Source: Rhizobium sp. Q54 (GTDB taxonomy: Bacteria; Bacteroidota; Bacteroidia; Flavobacteriales; Flavobacteriaceae). From it: a stretch of DNA of 12,573 nucleotides. Both the position numbers and the translations under genes were made by a program. Location: positions 1-12,573 of the forward strand of contig CALPLL020000035.1 of the NCBI GenBank assembly GCA_943324395.2, given 5' to 3'. The notes under the pieces are model-generated. The model was not told the DNA's origin. It made no database searches and was given only the letters and a program-made list of their open reading frames with translations. Positions 1-5,490 of the stretch are shown piece after piece (position 1 is the first letter of the stretch; each line of letters opens with the position of its first letter).

Positions 1-104
1 CCTATTTTAAAATTATTTCTTGAACGTTCTGTTTGAGCTCCCCAATATTTATCTGCAGGAACTTGCACTTCACCCATGGTGTCTTTTTCGATTCTGAATT
101 CCAT
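1..104 (-). CDS. fumC: Class II fumarate hydratase, N-terminal 34 residues (partial)
   Basis: Class II fumarase (fumarate hydratase) interconverts fumarate and L-malate in the cytoplasm as part of the TCA cycle. Only the first 34 codons are in the window; the gene runs off the left edge. The visible protein begins [13 protein letters not shown] and continues through [18 protein letters not shown], the conserved opening of FumC, where the xxMGxxxVPAxxYWGAQTxRS pattern is close to family-diagnostic. The start at 102-104 is chosen because it gives exactly the usual FumC N-terminus. The active-site and fumarase signature regions lie outside the window, so enzyme integrity cannot be judged. The gene is divergent from the miniprotein at 283-447 and has a promoter-like -7 box at 175-182. 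Confidence 0.93.
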   Translation of the reverse strand, partial: MEFRIEKDTMGEVQVPADKYWGAQTERSRNNFKI

Positions 105-174
105 TTTATTGTGTGTTTGTTTTATATAACGAGTTATCAATTAATTTAGAAAGACTTCTAGTTAAATTGTGATG

Positions 175-182
175 CAAAATTA
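175..182 (-). promoter_or_regulatory. Bacteroidota -7 box for fumC
   Basis: On the minus strand this reads TAATTTTG, a full match to the Bacteroidota -7 consensus TAnnTTTG, and is followed by CATCAC. It would start transcription near position 168, giving a leader of roughly 64 bases before the fumC ATG. I do not see a TTG at the expected distance upstream (the -33 region is a run of T and A), so the call rests on the -7 box and its place in the divergent gap. Confidence 0.45.
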
Positions 183-223
183 CGCATAAAAAACTATTTT
201 TTAAAAAATTGATTGAGGATTTA

Positions 224-254
224 TTGGTTGGAAAAAATATTACACTTACATTTG
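224..254 (+). promoter_or_regulatory. Bacteroidota promoter for the 54-residue membrane protein gene
   Basis: A TTG at 224-226, a 20-base spacer and TACATTTG at 247-254 fit the TTG-N17-23-TAnnTTTG layout known for Flavobacterium and Bacteroides sigma factor. Transcription would begin near 260, about 22 bases before the ATG at 283. The -7 box lies inside an inverted repeat (239-258), which could be an operator. Confidence 0.5.
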
Positions 255-258
255 TAAT
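239..258. repeat. Inverted repeat over the miniprotein -7 box
   Basis: ATTACA at 239-244 and TGTAAT at 253-258 are perfect 6-base inverted arms separated by 8 bases. A second, nested palindrome, TTACA-TT-TGTAA, lies at 246-257. The -7 box TACATTTG (247-254) sits inside both, so a dimeric DNA-binding protein here would block or reshape initiation. Chance palindromes are common in AT-rich DNA, so the regulatory role is an inference. Confidence 0.35.
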
Positions 259-282
259 CATTTTCAATAATTCCGAATAATC

Positions 283-447
283 ATGTTTGACTTTTCACAG
301 TATTTAGGTTTTTTACTTTTCTTAACTATCCTTACCATGGGATTTTGGTTGATGTTTTTCTTAATTGGTTTCGTTCAATATTGGGTTGGCGGTGCTTTAT
401 GGGAAATGTACAAAGAAAGAAAAGCTAAAAAATCACAAGCAGAGTAA
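283..447 (+). CDS. 54-residue single-pass membrane miniprotein, function unknown
   Basis: This small gene encodes 54 residues: a short N-terminus (MFDFSQYLG), a long hydrophobic stretch from about residue 8 to 31 rich in Phe, Leu, Ile and Trp, then VQYWVGGALWEMY and a basic, charged tail (KERKAKKSQAE). The topology suggests one membrane helix with the positive tail in the cytoplasm. I do not recognise the family and assign no function. It is supported as a real gene by a good promoter at 224-254, an ATG about 22 bases from the predicted start of transcription, and an intrinsic terminator 27 bases after its stop codon. It is therefore a single-gene unit, divergent from fumC. The hydrophobic segment could be either a membrane anchor or a small subunit of a larger membrane complex. 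Confidence 0.72.
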   Translation: MFDFSQYLGFLLFLTILTMGFWLMFFLIGFVQYWVGGALWEMYKERKAKKSQAE

Positions 448-473
448 TTTGCTTCATGTTTTAATAAAATATA

Positions 474-508
474 AGCTGACTGAAATCTAATTTCGGTCGG
501 CTTTTTTT
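474..508 (+). terminator. Intrinsic terminator of the miniprotein gene
   Basis: A 12-base stem (474-485 with 491-502, including two G-U pairs in the plus-strand RNA) encloses a 5-base loop and is followed by seven T residues at 502-508. On this strand the mismatched positions are G-U wobbles, and the T tract lies directly downstream, so it ends transcription coming from 283-447. Confidence 0.8.
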
Positions 509-520
509 ATACTTTATCTA

Positions 521-556
521 AAAAAAAGTGCTCTCAATTTTGAAAGCACTTTTTTA
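521..556 (-). terminator. Intrinsic terminator of the TonB-dependent outer-membrane protein gene
   Basis: Arms 522-535 and 542-555 form a 14-base stem around a 6-base loop, flanked by an A run at 521-527, which is a T run on the minus strand. One position pairs as a G-U wobble in minus-strand RNA but as a C-A mismatch in plus-strand RNA, so the hairpin is better formed from the minus strand. It starts 20 bases past the stop codon of the minus-strand gene at 576-3023. It may also act as a back-up terminator for plus-strand transcripts. Confidence 0.78.
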
Positions 557-575
557 TTTGAATTAAAAATAACTA

Positions 576-3023
576 TTAACCTTGAAAATCATCTCCGTTT
601 TCACTACTTCTAGCAGGTTTAGTTCTTTCTTCTTTTTTCTTGTTGAATCTGTAGGTAAATGATAATGTAATTTGTCGCATAGCCCATTGCATTTCAACAT
701 ACGAATTTAATACATTTGGAATGTTATTATTATACATTCTTTTTCTTGAATTAAATACGTCTTGAACATTTAAAGCGATAGTTGCTTTGTCTTTCATGAT
801 GTCTTTACTAAAACCTAAATTAGCACCTACAACTGCTAATGTGTTCCCTTGGGCATATTTTTCCGGACCATTATAGGTAACATTTGTTTGCCAATCAATT
901 TTATAAGGGAGGGTAATTTTCGAAGTCAATCGAGTAAACCATGACGTTGCCGAGTTGTCAAAATTTGTAGTTACAACTACATTTTGAGAATTTGTGTAAA
1001 CATCATTCCCTTTTAAATCAAATTTATAAAAGTTGAAGTTGGAGTTTAATTTCCACCATTTAAATGGAGAATAGTTTAAAGTAAATTCAAATCCATAACG
1101 TAATTCGGTATTTAAATTAATTGGAGTGCTCAAAATTACAGGAATTAAATCTACAAAATCACCGCTTTCTCTTCGAATAAATTGAAAAGAATCCGTTGTT
1201 TTACTAATATAGGTAGAAGTGCTTAAAGTCAGTTTATCCCATTTTTTCAAGTAACCAAAATCAAATGCGTCAGTGAATGCAGGTTTTAAATTAGGATCTC
1301 CTCTAAAGATATTGATGTTACTGGCATAACTTGAAAAAGGATTTATTTGACGTCCTCTAGGTCTTGAAATCCTTTTGCTATAACTGAAAGAAATACTATT
1401 TCCTTCAGAAATTTCATAAGTTATAAATGCACTTGGGAACAAGTTGTTGTATTTTTGGGTGTTGAATTCGTTAGTAACTAACTGATTGATTTCAATTTTT
1501 GAATCTTCCCAACGCAATCCAAATAGAAATGAAAATTTATTTACTTTAGTTCCAAATTGAGTATAAAGTGCGTTCACTGATTCACTGTAATCTAAAGTGT
1601 TCGTATATCGAAGGTTTGGGGTATAAGCTCCAGAAACTAGGTCTATACCTCCAACTTTAAACTCTGTTAATAATTTATTAAAATCACCTTTGTAACCAAA
1701 TTCAAATTGATTTGCTTTCCCAAATGGCAAAACATAATCGGACTGAATCATGTTGCGATCTTGAGTTTGAATGTTACTTGTTTTTTCCGAAATAGCACTT
1801 GAAATTAAAGAATAATCATTGTCTTTGTTCTCTGAAAATGATCCGTCAATAGTGAATTTATGACCGTCTCTTTTGAATTTTTTTGTAAAATTAGTGGTGT
1901 ATTCTTTGTTAATTCCATCATTTGATTGATCGCTATTTCTAAAATTAGTACCTGTGTATAAACGATTTATGTCGAAATTATTAAAAGTAACGTACTCAGG
2001 GTTGTTACTATTATTGTTTCTTAAATTAATTGCGTTAGACCATGTTGTATTGTCATCAAAATAGATATCAAATCCAATATTCGAATTTAAACCCTTTCTT
2101 AATCTTTCATTGTTTCTATATTCGTCAATATAATTCCTAACAGTTCCGTTAGAATTTAAATATTGGGTATTAAATTTAGCGTTCCCAGGATTTTTTCTAT
2201 AGTTGTATCCAGTGGTAGTATAAATATTATAAAACTTTGATTTATAGTTGATATTTCCTGATAATCCATAATTTAAAGGGTCACCAGTTGAAGCAATTAT
2301 CGCTCCGTTTAAACCTTTGTTTTTTCCTTTTTTCAAAATAATATTCAATAATCCTCCACCACCTTCAGAATCATATCTTGCAGATGGATTGGTTACCACT
2401 TCCACTTTATCAATTGCATCTGCTGGAATTTGGCGTAAAGCTTCAGCAATATTAATAGCATTTGAAGGTTTTCCGTCAACTAATATTCTCACATTAGCAT
2501 TTCCTCTTAAACTCACAGCGCCATCAGAATCTACTGTAACCGAAGGGATATTATCTAACACATCACTTACTGTTCCCCCTTTTACCATTAAATCAGAACC
2601 TACATTGTATACTTTTTTATCCAATTTTATTTCAACGGTGGTTTTTTCAGAACGCACCACAACTTCATTCAATTGATTGGCATCTTCTTCAAGGAAAATA
2701 GTTCCAAGATTGGTACTTTCTTTATATGATTGTTGGCTAAATTCAATAGCTTTAAATGAAATAAATTCAATTTTAACATTGTAATTACCAGCATTTACTT
2801 CAATATTGAATTCCCCTTTTCCATTGGTAATTCCACCAAAAACGGCTTTAGGGTTTTTAGTATTTGTGAAAGTTAAAGTAGCATATTCAAGAGGCTGCTT
2901 GCTAACTTTCTCATTTACAACCCCTGTGATATTTATTTTTTTTACATCTGGCCTAGTTTGACCAAAATTTAATATTGAAAATAATAGAACTAAAAGTGTA
3001 ATTGATTTTTTAAGGGTTTTCAT
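576..3023 (-). CDS. TonB-dependent outer-membrane beta-barrel family protein
   Basis: An 815-residue outer-membrane protein of the TonB-dependent receptor superfamily, closest in layout to the outer membrane beta-barrel protein (OMP_b-brl_3) group common in Bacteroidota. A signal peptide covers about residues 1-22 (MKTLKK, then a Leu/Ile-rich core ending NFGQ). A CarboxypepD_reg-like domain follows at about 30-115 and a plug domain at about 120-235, with LRGNANVRILVDGKP at 172-186 and a plug end running from IDKVEVVTNPSARYD (from residue 204) to LLNIILKKG. The remainder, about 240-800, is Tyr/Asn/Thr-rich beta-barrel sequence ending in amphipathic strands (ITLSFTYRF) plus a charged tail. The ATG at 3021-3023 is preferred because it opens the signal peptide and follows a promoter; the open frame extends upstream to 3137, but that stretch covers the promoter and the end of arsC. 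No SusD-like partner or regulator is adjacent, so the substrate is unknown. It could be an uptake receptor or a non-transporting assembly or adhesion protein. Confidence 0.9.
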   Translation of the reverse strand: MKTLKKSITLLVLLFSILNFGQTRPDVKKINITGVVNEKVSKQPLEYATLTFTNTKNPKAVFGGITNGKGEFNIEVNAGNYNVKIEFISFKAIEFSQQSYKESTNLGTIFLEEDANQLNEVVVRSEKTTVEIKLDKKVYNVGSDLMVKGGTVSDVLDNIPSVTVDSDGAVSLRGNANVRILVDGKPSNAINIAEALRQIPADAIDKVEVVTNPSARYDSEGGGGLLNIILKKGKNKGLNGAIIASTGDPLNYGLSGNINYKSKFYNIYTTTGYNYRKNPGNAKFNTQYLNSNGTVRNYIDEYRNNERLRKGLNSNIGFDIYFDDNTTWSNAINLRNNNSNNPEYVTFNNFDINRLYTGTNFRNSDQSNDGINKEYTTNFTKKFKRDGHKFTIDGSFSENKDNDYSLISSAISEKTSNIQTQDRNMIQSDYVLPFGKANQFEFGYKGDFNKLLTEFKVGGIDLVSGAYTPNLRYTNTLDYSESVNALYTQFGTKVNKFSFLFGLRWEDSKIEINQLVTNEFNTQKYNNLFPSAFITYEISEGNSISFSYSKRISRPRGRQINPFSSYASNINIFRGDPNLKPAFTDAFDFGYLKKWDKLTLSTSTYISKTTDSFQFIRRESGDFVDLIPVILSTPINLNTELRYGFEFTLNYSPFKWWKLNSNFNFYKFDLKGNDVYTNSQNVVVTTNFDNSATSWFTRLTSKITLPYKIDWQTNVTYNGPEKYAQGNTLAVVGANLGFSKDIMKDKATIALNVQDVFNSRKRMYNNNIPNVLNSYVEMQWAMRQITLSFTYRFNKKKEERTKPARSSENGDDFQG

Positions 3024-3046
3024 GTATTTTTTTCTAATTAAGACTG

Positions 3047-3054
3047 CAAAAGTA
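3047..3054 (-). promoter_or_regulatory. Bacteroidota -7 box for the TonB-dependent outer-membrane protein gene
   Basis: The minus strand reads TACTTTTG, a full match to TAnnTTTG, followed by CAGTC. A TTTG lies at 3079-3082, 24 bases upstream of it, slightly wider than the usual spacing. Transcription would begin near 3040, giving a leader of about 17 bases. This supports the ATG at 3023 over any in-frame ATG further upstream and shows the gene can be transcribed separately from arsC. Confidence 0.5.
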
Positions 3055-3099
3055 AAACTTGGTTTAGGGTTGAATTGCCAAAGATATGTTAAATAAACA

Positions 3100-3441
3100 T
3101 TATATAATTCCTGTGGCATTTTCAATTGGTCTTGCAATCACAGCTTTATTTCCATTGATAACAATTGGTCTTTCAATTAATATTGGATTTTCGGTCATAA
3201 TTTCAATTAGTTCCTTCGGTGTAATTGCTTTATTTTTATAATTTTCAACCCATAGTTTTTCTTTTTTTCGAACTAAATCAATAGGTTCAATTCCTAATTT
3301 CGAAATTAAAACGGTTAGCTCAGCAATTGTTTGGGGATTTTCGAGATATTTAATTATTTCAAATTTCTTACCTGAATTTTCAATTAAAGAAAGGCATTGT
3401 CTTGATTTTGAGCACCTTGAATTATGATAAATTTGAATCAT
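3100..3441 (-). CDS. arsC: ArsC-family arsenate reductase (glutaredoxin type)
   Basis: A 113-residue thioredoxin-fold protein of the ArsC/Spx/YffB family. The N-terminus IQIYHNSRCSKSRQCL places the single catalytic Cys at residue 10, equivalent to the Cys that attacks arsenate in the glutaredoxin-linked enzymes. The C-terminal stretch PILIERPIVINGNKAVIARP carries the conserved ERP(I/V)V and RP motifs, including the Arg residues that bind the oxyanion. Length is typical for the single-domain chromosomal form (about 112-120). No arsR, arsB or acr3 gene is nearby, so this may be a housekeeping ArsC-like oxidoreductase rather than part of an arsenic-resistance operon. It ends 76 bases before the outer-membrane protein gene on the same strand; read-through into that gene is possible. 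It is divergent from the CPBP protease gene across an 86-base gap. Confidence 0.85.
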   Translation of the reverse strand: MIQIYHNSRCSKSRQCLSLIENSGKKFEIIKYLENPQTIAELTVLISKLGIEPIDLVRKKEKLWVENYKNKAITPKELIEIMTENPILIERPIVINGNKAVIARPIENATGII

Positions 3442-3472
3442 TTAATGGTTGTTTATTTTTTTTACAAAGAAA

Positions 3473-3503
3473 TTGATTTTCCTTAAAATATTAGTTAAAT
3501 TGG
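3473..3503 (+). promoter_or_regulatory. Candidate promoter for the CPBP protease-menE unit
   Basis: TTG at 3473-3475, a 20-base spacer and TAAATTGG at 3496-3503 resemble the Bacteroidota consensus, with one mismatch in the -7 box. Transcription would begin near 3510, about 18 bases before the ATG. An inverted pair GTTA/TAAC (3494-3508) overlaps the -7 box. Weak alone; supported by position. Confidence 0.32.
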
Positions 3504-3527
3504 CTAACAATTTTAAATTATTTACAA

Positions 3528-4451
3528 ATGTTTATTGAACAAGCATACAAAGGAAACAATAAATGGTGGCGCGTTTTATTGACAGCGCTATTAACATCGG
3601 GAGTTTTTATTGCTAATTTTATAATGTATTTCGTTTCTTCAAAGGAGCAATTGCAAGCTGCTTATGATTTAATGAAAGACATTCCCAATAATTTAAGTTT
3701 GATAATCAATTTATTTCCATTTGTTTTTCTGTTAGGTTTGCTATTTTTATTGGTTTATGTTTTGAACAATAGAAGTATTTTATCTTTAACAACTATTAGG
3801 GTAAAAGTAGATTTTAAACGTATCTTTTTTTCTTTTGGATTGATAGTATTTATTTCAATCGCTGGGTTTTTAGTATCTTATTATGGGGATAATTCAAATA
3901 TTACTTGGAACTTTAAACCCGTAAACTTCTTTATTTTACTATTTATTAGTTTGTTGTTATTTCCTTTTCAAATAGGTTTGGAAGAATATTTATTTCGTGG
4001 TTATTTAATGCAACAAATAGGAATTGCTGCCAGAAATAGATGGTTTCCATTTTTGTTTACCTCGATAGTTTTCGGATTATTTCATAGCGCTAATCCTGAA
4101 GTTGCTGAAATGGGCTTTGGAGTTATGGTGTTTTATATTGGTACTGGGCTTTTGCTGGGAATAATGACTTTGATGGATGAAGGAATGGAATTGGCACTAG
4201 GATTTCATTTGGGTAATAATCTAATGGCTTCAATCCTATTAACCTCTGAATTTTCTGCTTTGCAAACTGATGCTTTGTTTAAATATTCTGGTGTTGAAAA
4301 TACTTCAGGAACTTTGATTGAAATGATTATTTCTATTGCAATCACGTATCCAATTATACTTTTTATACTTGCAAAAAAATACAATTGGACCAATTGGAAA
4401 GAAAAATTAACGGGAAGGGTTACACAACCAGATTCAATCATAAATGAATAA
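3528..4451 (+). CDS. CPBP family intramembrane protease (CAAX/Abi type)
   Basis: A 307-residue polytopic inner-membrane protein with the CPBP (Abi, CAAX-prenyl-protease-like) catalytic signatures. Motif 1 is EEYLFR at 152-157 (EExxxR), motif 2 is FGLFH at 182-186 (FxxxH), and motif 3 is HLGNN starting at 227 (HxxxN). These supply the Glu and His residues of the glutamic-type intramembrane peptidase active site, so it should be active. Hydrophobic segments lie near 16-36, 59-80, 99-118, 132-148, 173-187, 198-214 and 263-282, with several membrane helices plausible. It overlaps the downstream menE gene by 8 bases, implying one transcript and probably translational coupling. Its substrate is unknown; in bacteria the family includes bacteriocin-immunity proteins, Abi proteins and membrane-protein processing enzymes. 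Nothing here points to immunity or phage defence. Confidence 0.88.
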   Translation: MFIEQAYKGNNKWWRVLLTALLTSGVFIANFIMYFVSSKEQLQAAYDLMKDIPNNLSLIINLFPFVFLLGLLFLLVYVLNNRSILSLTTIRVKVDFKRIFFSFGLIVFISIAGFLVSYYGDNSNITWNFKPVNFFILLFISLLLFPFQIGLEEYLFRGYLMQQIGIAARNRWFPFLFTSIVFGLFHSANPEVAEMGFGVMVFYIGTGLLLGIMTLMDEGMELALGFHLGNNLMASILLTSEFSALQTDALFKYSGVENTSGTLIEMIISIAITYPIILFILAKKYNWTNWKEKLTGRVTQPDSIINE

Positions 4452-5490
4452 AATCGATTACAACACTGTTCACCCTAATTTTAAATGGAACGGAATTGCA
4501 TTAGATTTTCCTAATTTGCTAATTGCTGCCTACGATTTAATTAAGGAAGGTGAGGAATTTCAAAGAATTACCGGTGAGTTTATTCTTGATTGGTTTAATT
4601 CGAATTCATTTATCTCTATTGCTACTTCTGGAACTACAGGTTCGCCAAAAAAAATCAAAATTGAAAAGCAGGCATTGGTTTTTTCAGCATTGGCAACAGC
4701 CGAATTCTTTGATTTAAAAGCAGGAAATCGGGTTTTAAATTGTTTGTCAACTAATTATATTGCCGGAAAAATGATGCTTATTAGGAGTATTGTTTTAGGG
4801 CTCGAAATGGATTTTGTAGAGCCAACTTCCAATCCTTTGAAAGACAATGCCAAAATTTATGATTTTGTTGCCATGGTTCCACTTCAGGTAGAAAACTCGA
4901 TTAATGAGCTTAGTAATGTTCGAAAATTAATAATTGGAGGTGCAAAAATTAATGAGAATCTTAAAAATCAACTTTTAGGATTGCCAACATTAGTTTATGA
5001 AACCTACGGAATGACAGAAACCATAACCCATATTGCAGCAAAGAAGATTAGCGATAATTATTTTTCGGTTTTACCAAATGTTACAATTTCAACGGATAAT
5101 AGAAATTGCTTAGTTATTGATGTCCCTCGAATTTCTAATTCTAAAATTGTTACAAATGATGTGGTGAATATCATTAATGATTGTGAATTTGAACTCTTAG
5201 GAAGAATTGATAACGTTATAAATAGTGCAGGAGTGAAGTTGTATCCGGAGCAAATAGAGATGAAACTGGCTCACAAAATCCAAACTCGTTTTTTTGTAAT
5301 CGGAATTCCGGATGTAAAATATGGAGAACAATTAGCTCTTGTAATTGAAGGAAATCCAAGAGTATTTGAAGCTAATTTTTTCAATGATTTATCTTCTTAT
5401 GAAAAACCTAAAAGTATCTATTTCACACCTAAATTCATAGAAACTGAAAGCGGAAAAATCAAAAGAGCAGCAACTTTAAATTTGGTTTAA
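4444..5490 (+). CDS. menE: Compact AMP-forming ligase, o-succinylbenzoate-CoA ligase (MenE) type
   Basis: A 348-residue member of the ANL (AMP-binding, adenylate-forming) superfamily, read as MenE, which activates o-succinylbenzoate to its CoA thioester in menaquinone synthesis. Core motifs are present in order: the phosphate-binding loop TSGTTGSPKK at 61-70, YETYGMTET at 185-193, the hinge region LLGRIDNVINSAGVKLYP at 251-268, and ESGKIKR at 335-341, where Lys338 is the expected adenylation lysine. At 348 residues it is clearly shorter than the about 450-490 of MenE from Firmicutes or Proteobacteria, because the sequence before the P-loop is only about 60 residues. All catalytic motifs remain, so it is a compact enzyme, not a fragment. 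The ATG is inside the end of the CPBP gene (ATGAATAA), and its stop interlocks with that of the M1 peptidase gene. MenE is assigned by size and motif style; another acyl-CoA ligase is possible. Confidence 0.75.
   Translation: MNKIDYNTVHPNFKWNGIALDFPNLLIAAYDLIKEGEEFQRITGEFILDWFNSNSFISIATSGTTGSPKKIKIEKQALVFSALATAEFFDLKAGNRVLNCLSTNYIAGKMMLIRSIVLGLEMDFVEPTSNPLKDNAKIYDFVAMVPLQVENSINELSNVRKLIIGGAKINENLKNQLLGLPTLVYETYGMTETITHIAAKKISDNYFSVLPNVTISTDNRNCLVIDVPRISNSKIVTNDVVNIINDCEFELLGRIDNVINSAGVKLYPEQIEMKLAHKIQTRFFVIGIPDVKYGEQLALVIEGNPRVFEANFFNDLSSYEKPKSIYFTPKFIETESGKIKRAATLNLV

Noticed and set aside
2317..2676. Open frame of 119 codons on the plus strand
   Set aside because: It lies wholly inside and antisense to the plug-domain region of the TonB-dependent outer-membrane protein gene, and its product has no recognisable motif.
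3024..3137. N-terminal extension of the outer-membrane protein gene to an ATG at 3137
   Set aside because: The extra 38 residues come before a perfect signal peptide, cover the TAnnTTTG promoter box and overlap the end of arsC. The ATG at 3021-3023 is the sensible start.
4205..4441. Open frame of 78 codons on the minus strand
   Set aside because: Antisense to the end of the CPBP protease gene, with no promoter or motif.
3528..4451. CPBP/Abi protein as part of a phage-defence or bacteriocin-immunity system
   Set aside because: The only linked gene is menE; no toxin, bacteriocin or defence gene is nearby, so the Abi name alone does not support it.
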